This document shows positions 45,398-53,198 of a stretch of 64,000 nucleotides of DNA, in pieces. The stretch is from Desulfovibrio legallii (GTDB taxonomy: Bacteria > Desulfobacterota > Desulfovibrionia > Desulfovibrionales > Desulfovibrionaceae). The notes beneath the pieces were generated by a model. It was not told the origin of the DNA. It saw nothing but the letters and a program-made list of their open reading frames with translations, and made no database searches. The stretch lies in NCBI RefSeq assembly GCF_900102485.1, contig NZ_FNBX01000007.1, positions 60,329 through 124,328 on the forward strand. The letters are read 5' to 3'. The translations under genes were made by a program, and so were the position numbers. How positions within the stretch are numbered: position 1 is the first letter of the stretch; every line of letters begins with the position of its first letter.

Positions 45398-48300
45398 CTA
45401 GCCGATTTCAGTCAACTTCTCGGCCTTGCGCAGATTGACGCAACACGCCTTGGATTCCGGAATAGTGGTGTTGGGGTCAAAGGCCGCCACGGTCAGCCTG
45501 TTGGTGGAGTCGCCGCACTTGGGGGTCGTCCAGCCGAAGGCGAAAGGCATGCCCACCAGATGGATGGTCTTGCCCATGACGGTGAAAGGCCGGATGCGCA
45601 CGGTGACCATGGCGATGGCCTCGCAGGTGCCGCGCGCGCTCTCCAGGATGACGCCGTCGCCGTTTTTGATGCCTTTTTCTTTGGCGAGCTCATGGCTCAT
45701 TTCCACATAGAGCTGGGGTTCGGCCTCCAGCAGGTTGGGCACGTTGCGGGTTTCGCCGCCGCCGCACCAGTGCTCCGTAAGGCTGTAGGTGGTGAGCACG
45801 ATGGGGAAGCGCGGGTCCGCGGGCGGGGCTATCTTGTCCATATCCGAGGTATGGAACTTGTAGACCGGGCTGCTCAGCTGGCTGGAGAAGGGGTGGCTCT
45901 TGAGCGGGGTTTCCGCGGGCTCGTAGTGCTCGGGGAAGGGGCCGTCCGCCGTGCCCACGCCGTAGAACTGGGCGTGGCCGTCCTTCATCATAATGAAGGG
46001 CAGCTTGCCCTTTTCCTTATCGGCCAGGGGCGGCCAGGGGCCGTCGGGCACGTCGCCCACCCATTTGGAGCCGTCCCACTGGATGACGGCCTTTTGGGGG
46101 TTCCAGGGCTGGCCGTTGGGATCCACGGAGGCGCGGTTATAAAGGATGCGCCGGTTGACGGGCCAGCACCAGGACCAGTTGGGGAAAAGGCCGATATTGG
46201 CCTGCATGGGCGTCTGGCTGGCGTCGCGGCGTTTGGACTTGTTGCCGTCCTCTTCCGTCCAGCTGCCGCTGTAGAGCCAGTTGAGGGATGAGGTCGTGCC
46301 GTCGTCCTTGAGCGCCCCGAAGGCGGGCACCTGCTGGCCGCGTTTGTACTGCTTGTTGCCCACCTTGCCGTCGGCCCAGAACTGGCCGTTGATACGGCGG
46401 GTCCACTCGGCGGCCACAAACTTGTCCGTCCAGTGCATCTTGAGGATGGGGTCGGGCAGCGTGCCGCCCTGCGCCTGGTACAACCCGCGGATCTTGTTGA
46501 ACAGGGGCACGATAAGGTCGCCAAAGTCGCGGGCCTCGTAGCCGGGCTTCACGCCCATGTCGAACCACTGCAGCCAGCGGCCGCTGTTGCTGATGGTGCC
46601 TTCTTTTTCGATGCGGTGCGCCGAGGGCAGCAGGAAGACTTCCGTCTTGACGTTCTTGGGGTCCACGCCGGGGCGCATCCAGTTGTCCGTGGTTTCGGAG
46701 TGGTGGATTTCCGAGCAGACCAGCCAGTCCAGCTTGTCCAGCGCGGCGCGCATTTTGTTGGTGTTGGGGAAGCTGTTCATGGGGTTCACGCCCACAATGA
46801 AGCCGCCCCGCATCTTGCCCTGGTACATTTTGTCCATGGCGTACATGTAGGAGCAGTCCTCGCCCGGCTCCAGCTTGGCCAGAAGGTCGTAGCAGAAGTT
46901 GTTTTCGGGCGTGGCGGCGTCGCCGAACCAGCCTTTGAGCAGGCTGACCATGTATTTGGGCCGGTTTCCCCACCAGTTGGCGCTGTTTTTGAGCGTGGTG
47001 ACGGGGGTATTGGCCTTCTGGTAGTCGGCCAGGGCCTGCCAGGGCGCGCGCGGCACGGGCAGGTAGCCCGGCAGGATGTGGTAGAGCAGGGCGTGGTCTG
47101 TGGATCCCTGCACGTTGGGCTCGCCGCGCAGAGCGTTGATGCCGCCGCCCGCCACGCCGATGTTGCCCAGCAGAAGCTGGATAAGCGTGGAGGTGCGGAT
47201 GTTCTGCACGCCCACGGTGTGCTGGGTCCAGCCCAGGGCATAGAGGACGGTGCCCGCCTTGTCCGGCCTGCCGGTGGCGCAGAAGGCCTTGTAGACCTTG
47301 AGCAGGTTCTCCTGCGAAACGCCCGTGACGTCCGAGACGTTCTTGAGCGTATAGCGGGAGTAGTGCTTGCGCATGAGGTTGAGCACGCAGCGTTCGTTTT
47401 TAAGGCTGGGGTCGATGACCGGCCCGCCGTCCGGGCCCTTGGCCAGGCCCCACTTGCTTTTGTCGTACTTGCGGGTCTGGGGGTCGTAGCCGGTGAAGAG
47501 GCCGTCTTTAAAGCCGTAGCCTTCGCCCACCACAAAGGCCGCGTTGGTGTAGTTGAGGACGTAATCTTTGAAGTACAGATCGTTCTCAAGGATATAGTTG
47601 ATCATGCCGCCCAGGAAGGCAATGTCCGTACCCGATCGCAGGGGCACATGGAAATCGCAGCGGGCGGAAGTACGCGAGAATTTGGGGTCCACGTGCATGA
47701 GCACGGCCCCGTTGTCCCTGGCCCGCATGATCCATTTGAAGGCCACGGGATGGTGTTCAGCGGCATTGCTGCCGATAATAAGCACTGCATCGGTATTTTT
47801 GATATCGATCCAGTGGTTGGTCATAGCGCCGCGTCCGAACGACTCTGCCAGAGCCGCAACAGTGGGGCTGTGTCAGACCCGCGCCTGGTGGTCCATATGG
47901 ACAACACCCAGGCCGCGCATGGCTTGATGGATGACGGCGCACTCCTCATTGGAGGCGTGGCTGGTGCCCATCCAGAAAATGGTGTCCAGGCGGTTGACCG
48001 TCTGGCCCTTGGCGTTTTTGAGGACCATATCCTTATCGCGGGTTTCTTTAATCCGCTGGGCGATCTGGTTCAGGCACCACTCCCAATCCTTCTCCACCCA
48101 CTGGTCGCTGTGGGGCGCGCGGTAGAGGGGCTTTTTCAGCCGATGGTCGCTGGTGTACATGGTGAACAGGGCCGCGCCCTTGGCGCAGAGAGCGCCCTCG
48201 TTGACGGGGAAGTCCGGATCGCCCTCGGTGGAGACCAGCTTGCCGTCCCGCACATAGGCAATGACCTGACAGCAGACGGAACAGAACGGACAGACGCTGA

Positions 48301-48439
48301 TGACTTCCTTGGCGCCTTCGATTTTGAGCTTGCCGGCATAGGCCTGGGCCTCGCCCAGGTCAAAGCCCAGCTGCCCCAGCGTGAGGCAAAGGACTCCTGC
48401 GCCGACGCCCTTGAGGAAACTCCGTCGGGTGCTTTTCAT
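45398..48439 (-). CDS. fdhA: Formate dehydrogenase alpha subunit, selenocysteine-containing
   Basis: FdhA oxidises formate to CO2 (or reduces CO2) at a molybdenum or tungsten bis-MGD centre in the periplasm. Read through one in-frame TGA, the gene gives 1013 residues. It has a Tat signal (RRSFLKG near the start), an N-terminal [4Fe-4S] site (CPFCSVCC, then CAKG), and the active-site segment ARV-Sec-HSPTVAALAESFGRGAM, with Sec at residue 189. The C-terminal part has the pterin-binding domain (SLTEHWCGG). ATG 48439 follows GGAGAGGTATA. Tat export as a complex with FdhB is expected. Confidence 0.95.
47835..47875 (-). promoter_or_regulatory. Selenocysteine TGA codon and SECIS element of fdhA
   Basis: TGA at 47873-47875 is followed at once on the minus strand by CACAGCCCCACTGTTGCGGC and a short stem-loop with GGCTCTGG at its tip, comparable in position to the E. 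coli fdhF SECIS (GGTCTG loop). The reading frame continues with conserved sequence on both sides. Confidence 0.88.
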
Positions 48440-48789
48440 TATACCTCTCCTTGATTTTGCCGATACAGGACGGGCGGGGCCGAGGCAGCCCCGGACGCTC
48501 CACTCTGTGCCGCGCCCGTGCGCGGCGTTCTTCCGCATCGGGGGGAATTGTTGTCACCCTATTCCAAAAATCGTGATAGTGCAAGGCTGTGCCATTATTT
48601 ACAAGAGTCCTCGCCGGTTTTGCCGTCGCGGCCATCTATGCAGAATAGCATACCATTCGGCAGGCGCGGACAGATTCTGGCCCGTGCGCGCCAAAAAAGA
48701 CGGACTGCCGCTTTTCGGGTGCCCGCCGCGTGGGCGTCGCCTGCCAGGGAGGGGCACGCCCCAAGGGCAACCACGGGTACGCCCTGTTG
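48440..48789. other. Upstream region of the fdh operon
   Basis: This 350-bp gap should hold the fdh promoter. I found no convincing sigma-70 pair. A sigma-54-like sequence on - (48580-48594) has a spacer one base short. The middle part (about 48545-48650) is more AT-rich than the rest. No gene is supported. Confidence 0.45.
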
Positions 48790-48861
48790 CCTCGCTGAAG
48801 GGGAAAAAAGTTTTTTGAAGGGGATGGGGGGCGTGGGGGGAGGAAGAGGAAACGTTTGGTC

Positions 48862-48953
48862 AGCTTAGCCCGTTACGACGAAGGAGCTTAGCCCGTTACG
48901 ACGAAGGAGCTTAGCCCGTTACGACGAAGGAGCTTAGCCCGTTACGACGAAGG
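48862..48953. repeat. Tandem array A, 4 x 23 bp
   Basis: Four identical copies start at 48862, 48885, 48908 and 48931. Each begins AGCTTAGCCCGTTACG and ends ACGAAGG. There are no spacers, so it is not a CRISPR. Confidence 0.97.
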
Positions 48954-48954
48954 A

Positions 48955-49029
48955 AGTTACGGGCGAAGACAGCAGCGCTAGTTACGGGCGAAGACAGCAG
49001 CGCTAGTTACGGGCGAAGACAGCAGCGCT
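48955..49029. repeat. Tandem array B, 3 x 25 bp
   Basis: Three identical copies start at 48955, 48980 and 49005. Each begins AGTTACGGGCGAAG and ends CAGCAGCGCT. GTTACGGGC in B is complementary to GCCCGTTAC in A apart from one base. Confidence 0.97.
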
Positions 49030-49114
49030 CAAAAGTTTCCCCTTCCCCCCACACAAAAACCATTCTCTCGTGCGGCCGCGCGGGGGATCGCGCCCCGCGC
49101 GGCCTGGCCGTGGG

Positions 49115-50038
49115 TCAGCGCCCTGTGGCCTGAGGAGTGCGCGGCCTTGGGGGCCGCAGGCGCACCAGGCAGCCTGGCCGCACGGCGGAACGGGTAGAAG
49201 AGGGAAAGGCGACGGCCGTGTTCTGCTCCAGCAGCAGCTCCAGCACGCCGCGGGGCTTGGGGGGCAGGGCCTGGGCCACGGCCTGGCCCAAGGGGCGGCC
49301 TTGCGGGTCCAGCACGGCGCAGGGCGTGCCCGGCGCGGGGGCGGGCGCGCCCAGGAGCAGACACCAGAGGCGCCGGCCTGTTGCCTCGGCCTGCACGCGC
49401 AGCACCTCGCCGCAGCCCAGGGCCGCCAGCAGACGCTGGCAGCGGCTGCCCAGGGCAAAGACCAGCACGCCCGCCACAAGGACGGGCAAAAACAAGCTCG
49501 CCGCCAGGATAAAGGGGCTCCAGCCCAGCAGCCTTTGCAGCAGGGAAAGGGCGGCCGCGCGCCGGGCGCTGTCGTCGGCGTACACCAGCACGCTCAGGCT
49601 CTGGTCGGTGCTTGCGGGCGCGTCGCGAAAGCGGATGCGCAGGCTGTAGCGCCCCGGCTCGGCCGCGGGCCCGGCGGCCACCTGTGCGCGCCACATGCCG
49701 TTGCCCATCCAGTAGCCAGTAAAAAATCCTTCCAGGCGGAAGGTCAGGGCCGGGTCCGGCGGGTCGAAGGTGACCTGCAGATCGCTGTCCACAGGATTTT
49801 TCAGGGCTGCCGGGCCGGAGACGCTCAGGCTTTCTCCGGGGGTGAGCTCAAGCACGTCCGCGCCGGCGCGCATGAGCCCCTGGATGCCGTCGGCCAGGGC
49901 CAGCAGGGCCAGAACCAGCAGGGCGGCGCAGCACGCGCCCAGCCGTCGCTGGACGCCGCGAAAGCGCGCGTATTCACGCCAGGCGGCGTCGGACGCGGCC
50001 GCGGAAGCTGCAGGTGGCGGCGTGGGCGTATGGGGCAT
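49115..50038 (-). CDS. Uncharacterised membrane protein, last gene of the TauE/SafE operon
   Basis: A 307-residue protein I do not recognise. It has a short Pro/Ala-rich cytosolic start, a membrane helix (about 33-55), a periplasmic beta-rich region with FFTGYWMGNGMWRAQV, and a second hydrophobic stretch (about 167-197). The C-terminal half is cytosolic, with an RPGCLVRLRPPRPR tail. The overall plan recalls FixH-like or Ig-fold accessory proteins, but no motif proves it. AGGAGGG precedes the ATG. It is the last of five minus-strand genes behind the sigma-54 promoter. Confidence 0.8.
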   Translation of the reverse strand: MPHTPTPPPAASAAASDAAWREYARFRGVQRRLGACCAALLVLALLALADGIQGLMRAGADVLELTPGESLSVSGPAALKNPVDSDLQVTFDPPDPALTFRLEGFFTGYWMGNGMWRAQVAAGPAAEPGRYSLRIRFRDAPASTDQSLSVLVYADDSARRAAALSLLQRLLGWSPFILAASLFLPVLVAGVLVFALGSRCQRLLAALGCGEVLRVQAEATGRRLWCLLLGAPAPAPGTPCAVLDPQGRPLGQAVAQALPPKPRGVLELLLEQNTAVAFPSSTRSAVRPGCLVRLRPPRPRTPQATGR

Positions 50039-50132
50039 GGGGGTTCCCTCCTGCGACGGTTATGACCCTGCGGCGGGCGCAAAGCAAGCCTGCGGCGCGG
50101 GGGCGTCGGGCCGGGTGCGGGGATCGGCGACG

Positions 50133-50480
50133 TCAGGCGGCGCTGCCCGGCCGAATGGACAGGGAGGGTCGGCCGCGCGCGGGCAGGGCCTGCGGCGCGG
50201 GCTCGGCCACCTGCCAGCGGACCAGGCTTTTGCCGTGGCCGGGCAGCTCCACCAGGCTCTGTCCGACGGCGGGCCAGCGGCGGCGCACCAGGCGGGTCAG
50301 CCAGAAGGCCGCGACCCAGGCGGGCACGCTGATGCCGAAAAACCAGGCGCTGAACACCAGCTCGGAGGCCGCGGCGCTGTGCGAGGCCATATACATGGCC
50401 ACAAACACGGCCGCCACCATCGTCAGGTTGGCCAGCACCCGAATAAGGCCTGCGTACAGGGATTGCCGGTAACTGTTCAC
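50133..50480 (-). CDS. Small membrane protein of the TauE/SafE operon
   Basis: A 115-residue protein of unknown function, starting at GTG (50480) behind GGAGG. Two hydrophobic helices (about 12-34 and 42-62) are followed by a basic, Pro/Arg-rich cytosolic tail. No family is recognised. It lies 94 bp before the 307-residue gene and 239 bp after the lipoprotein gene, from which it is separated by two strong hairpins. Confidence 0.75.
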   Translation of the reverse strand: MNSYRQSLYAGLIRVLANLTMVAAVFVAMYMASHSAAASELVFSAWFFGISVPAWVAAFWLTRLVRRRWPAVGQSLVELPGHGKSLVRWQVAEPAPQALPARGRPSLSIRPGSAA

Positions 50481-50620
50481 GTCTTCCTCCTTTTTGCGGC
50501 GGTCAATCGTGCCGCAAGCGGCCGGGGCCGTGACGCCCCCTCGTGGGGACAGGCCTGCCAGGACCGGGGCCTCCGGACGGAGCGGTCAGGCAGAAATTCC
50601 GGGCGGCGCTTCCGGCAAAG

Positions 50621-50712
50621 CCGGAGCGGAACGCGTCCGCTCCGGCCGTTATATGCGGCGGAGGGGAGCCGCCGCGTGCTTACCGGGCGGGGCGGCATGA
50701 TCCCCGCCCGGT
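50621..50712. repeat. Pair of strong hairpins inside the TauE/SafE operon
   Basis: A perfect 10-bp stem CCGGAGCGGA/TCCGCTCCGG (50621-50645) and a perfect 11-bp stem ACCGGGCGGGG/CCCCGCCCGGT (50682-50712). The second begins eight bases after the lipoprotein stop (in the - direction) and lacks a T-run. They may reduce expression of the last two genes or protect the upstream mRNA. Confidence 0.75.
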
Positions 50713-50719
50713 CTGGGGG

Positions 50720-51316
50720 CTACTTCTTGAAGATATTGGTCTTGGTTACGTTCATAACGCGAATGGCCTGGCCCTTCTCCGCATTGCGGAAGGCCACACG
50801 CACTTCGTGTCCGGCCGTCCAGGCGTAGGGCGGCAGATCCAGGGCTTCGGCCGGAACCTTAAAGGTGAGCAGCGCCTTGAGCCTGGCGGAATACACGGTG
50901 ATGGAGCTCTGCTCCTTATCCACCACGGGGAAGGTCTTGCCCGCCACCTTGGGGTGGTCCGCGCCGATGTTCTTTTCCACATCCGTAAACTGCACGGGCA
51001 GCTCCCGCACGCTCTTGGAGACGGGCTCGTAGATCAGCACCGCAGACTTTTTGAGGTCGATCATCAGGCGGCCGCCGGGGGTGGGCGCGGGGCCCATATC
51101 CTTGGACTCGGCGGGCAGCTTGAAGGTGTGTACGCCGCCGCTGTAGTGCGGGTTGAACTGATCGTGGGTCACGTCCACCACGATGGTCACGGTTTTTGCG
51201 GCGGGGTCGAAGGCCACGCAACGGCCCTGCTCCACCCCACCGTCAAAGTTGCAGCCGGCAAGCAGGGCGAGGGAGCCGACCATTGCCAGCGTAAGCAGCA
51301 GATTTTGCATCTTCAT
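50720..51316 (-). CDS. DUF4881-type lipoprotein
   Basis: The 198-residue protein has a lipoprotein signal (residues 1-21) with the lipobox LAGC and Cys22 as the modified residue. The mature part is beta-rich, with DVTHDQFNPHYSGGVHTFKLP and VKVRVAFRN-like strands. It appears to be the DUF4881 family, known mainly from Desulfovibrio; no function is established. AAAGGAGA precedes the ATG. It follows the TauE/SafE gene by 12 bp. Confidence 0.82.
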   Translation of the reverse strand: MKMQNLLLTLAMVGSLALLAGCNFDGGVEQGRCVAFDPAAKTVTIVVDVTHDQFNPHYSGGVHTFKLPAESKDMGPAPTPGGRLMIDLKKSAVLIYEPVSKSVRELPVQFTDVEKNIGADHPKVAGKTFPVVDKEQSSITVYSARLKALLTFKVPAEALDLPPYAWTAGHEVRVAFRNAEKGQAIRVMNVTKTNIFKK

Positions 51317-51328
51317 GGCGCGTCTCCT

Positions 51329-52393
51329 TTAGTTGGCGGCGGGCTGGCGCTTCTTGGCGGCCAATTCCGCCTTGGCTCCCTGCACCATCTTAACGGTGAT
51401 GTAGAGGGAAATGCCCGTCACCAGGGTGAGCACCACCACGGTGGCAACAAGGCCAAGCAGCCAGTTCCAGGCCGGCAGTTCGGCCTGCAGCAGCTTGAGC
51501 AGCACGGAAAGGAGGCAGCCCACCACGGCCAGGCCGAACACAAAGCGGATGCCGTAACCCTTGACGTACTTGGTGGCCACCACGCCGATCTGCGCGCCGA
51601 TGGCCGCGCCGCAAAGCATGATCAGGGCGGCCAGGAGCTCCACGCGGCCCTTGTAAGCGTAAGAAGCCGCGCCATAGAGGCCGGAGATGGCCACTTCAAA
51701 AAGGTCCGTGCCCACGGCCAGGTGCGTGGGGCAGCCCACCAGGTACACCAGGGCGGGCATGCGGATAAGCCCGCCGCCGATGCCCAGGATGCCGGCCAGC
51801 CAGCCGGTGAAGAGGCTGACGATCAGCGGCAGCCAGGCCGAGCAGGTGATGTTGGCGTGCGTATAGTGCACCACGGGCGGGATGTGGATGGCCTGCAGGC
51901 GCGAGGCCCAGTCCACGCCGGTGGCGGTGCTGTCCAGCTGCTTGTGCTGGGCCAGGGCCTCACGCTCCTTGCGCTTGCGGGCGGCGATGTCGTGGAAGAC
52001 CAGCCAGGCCAGCAGGAAGAGCAGCACCACATAGAGCCAGCGCACCACTTTATCCACGGAGCCCAGGCGCTCCAGCCACATGACCATCTGCGCGCCCAGT
52101 TCCATGCCGATGATGGTTCCCACCAGCATGGTCAGGCCCAGGGCGTAGTCCACGTTGCCGAACTTGCCGTGCCGCATGGTGGAGATAAGCGATTTGCCCG
52201 CCATCTGCGCCATGTCCGTGCCGATGGCAAAAGCCATGGGGAAGCCCAGAATGTTCAGGCCGGGCGTCACCATCCACGCGCCGCCCATGCCGAAGAACCC
52301 GCCGATGATTCCCACGCCCAGCCCCAGAATGATCAGTCCCGGCCAGAAGATGTGCACGCCGGAAATGGGCATCAACATATACAACCAGTCCAT
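51329..52393 (-). CDS. TauE/SafE family sulfite/organosulfur exporter-like membrane protein
   Basis: The 354-residue protein has eight or more membrane helices and the glycine-rich TauE/SafE repeats: GIIGGFFGMGGAWMVTPGL at the start and GWLAGILGIGGGLIRMPAL in the second half. Family members export sulfite, sulfoacetate or other small organic anions. A central cytosolic loop (about 133-175) is unusually long and charged. A GGAAGGAGG ribosome site precedes the ATG. It is the second gene of the operon, 16 bp after the small first gene. Confidence 0.9.
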   Translation of the reverse strand: MDWLYMLMPISGVHIFWPGLIILGLGVGIIGGFFGMGGAWMVTPGLNILGFPMAFAIGTDMAQMAGKSLISTMRHGKFGNVDYALGLTMLVGTIIGMELGAQMVMWLERLGSVDKVVRWLYVVLLFLLAWLVFHDIAARKRKEREALAQHKQLDSTATGVDWASRLQAIHIPPVVHYTHANITCSAWLPLIVSLFTGWLAGILGIGGGLIRMPALVYLVGCPTHLAVGTDLFEVAISGLYGAASYAYKGRVELLAALIMLCGAAIGAQIGVVATKYVKGYGIRFVFGLAVVGCLLSVLLKLLQAELPAWNWLLGLVATVVVLTLVTGISLYITVKMVQGAKAELAAKKRQPAAN

Positions 52394-52409
52394 ATGCGCC
52401 TCCTTCCGG

Positions 52410-52709
52410 CTACTTTTCCGCCAGATCGCGGTGCTTGAGGTCGATGCCGATGTGCGACATGACCAGGTCGGCCAGCCACCCGAAAATCACGCCCACAACG
52501 GGGATGATGATCATGGTCAGAATGGCGAAGAAGAAATGGCTTTCATTATACATCTCCGCCCACCAGTAAAGGATGCCGTCCAGTTTGCGCGTATCCGCAA
52601 CGATGACCACATCCGCCGACTTCTTGGCCGCCAGGGCCAGGGACGGCATGGCCGCGACCATCAGGGCGCAGCCGGCGATCCAGGTCCAGCACTTCCGTAG
52701 TCTGCTCAT
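52410..52709 (-). CDS. Small membrane protein, first gene of the TauE/SafE operon
   Basis: The 99-residue protein has an N-terminal signal peptide or helix (about 8-27, ending ALAAKK), a short periplasmic segment (ADVVIVADTRKLDGILYWWAEMYNESHF) and a second helix (about 60-83) that leads to a short charged tail. GGAGGG precedes ATG 52709. I do not recognise the family. Its place next to the TauE/SafE gene suggests an accessory subunit. Confidence 0.8.
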   Translation of the reverse strand: MSRLRKCWTWIAGCALMVAAMPSLALAAKKSADVVIVADTRKLDGILYWWAEMYNESHFFFAILTMIIIPVVGVIFGWLADLVMSHIGIDLKHRDLAEK

Positions 52710-52799
52710 GATTCCCTCCAGATCCAAAAACATTTCAGGGCCGTTTGGTGCGGTCGGGCCCGCGGCCCGCCGCCGTATGCCATGCAGTTGTGAAAATTA

Positions 52800-52816
52800 T
52801 AGCAACGCCCGTGCCA
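52800..52816 (-). promoter_or_regulatory. Sigma-54 promoter of the TauE/SafE operon
   Basis: On the minus strand TGGCAC, GGGCG, TTGCTA matches the -24/-12 consensus exactly. Transcription should begin near 52788, about 80 bp before the first gene. The divergent neighbour encodes a sigma-54-type regulator. Confidence 0.88.
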
Positions 52817-53198
52817 TTGCGCGTCGTTCCCCGCCCGCGCTGAGCGCGCAACAGGGGCTATCCGGGGTCCGCAGAGCCCCCAAAGCGACGGAAAAACCAA
52901 GGGCGGAGGGCCGCACAGGCGCCACGGCCTGGGCCTTTTGGGCCCCAGAGCTGCGGCTGGGCCAGAGCAACCGGCTGAAATCCTGGCCTTTTGCGCCGCA
53001 GGCGAACCGCAGCCCCCCCACGGCCACGCGCGCAGGATCGGGGCCGAGCCGCAAAAAAATCGGGCCGCAAAAAAATCGCGCGGCCGCCTCCCCGTGGGGG
53101 GAAATTTGCCGCCCGTTTGCGGGAAGGGGCTTGCGTCGGGACAGAAACCCCTCTATAGTCAGACCAGATTGCGCTTTTTTGCGCAAGGGAGGACGGGC
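52817..53198. other. Divergent control region before the sigma-54-type regulator gene
   Basis: No gene is supported in these 382 bp. It holds a duplicated GCCGCAAAAAAATCG (53048-53078) and a hairpin TTGCGC/GCGCAA around TTTTTT (53169-53186) just before the ribosome site. Activator sites for the sigma-54 promoter would be expected here, but no clear pair of palindromes is visible. Confidence 0.5.

Larger units (their letters stand above)
48790..49052 (+). repeat. Dispersed palindromic element, copy 6, split at the loop by tandem arrays
   Basis: The flank GGGGAAAAAAGTTTTTTG, then GAAGGGGATGGGGGGC, and a left arm (48833-48855, diverged) are present. The right arm, beginning CAAAAGTTTCCCCTTCCCCC, occurs at 49030-49052. 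Instead of a 4-nt loop, about 170 bp separate the arms, made almost wholly of two tandem arrays. Confidence 0.88.

Noticed and set aside
47825..47875. fdhA as a frameshifted or truncated pseudogene
   Set aside because: The frame is unbroken apart from one TGA at the known selenocysteine position, and a SECIS-like hairpin follows.
48580..48594. Sigma-54 promoter for the fdh operon (minus strand TGGCAC-AGCC-TTGCA)
   Set aside because: The spacer is four bases instead of five. Sigma-54 promoters tolerate little change in spacing, so I do not call it.
48862..49029. Possible CRISPR array
   Set aside because: Repeats of 23 and 25 bp are directly adjacent, with no spacers, and no cas genes are present.
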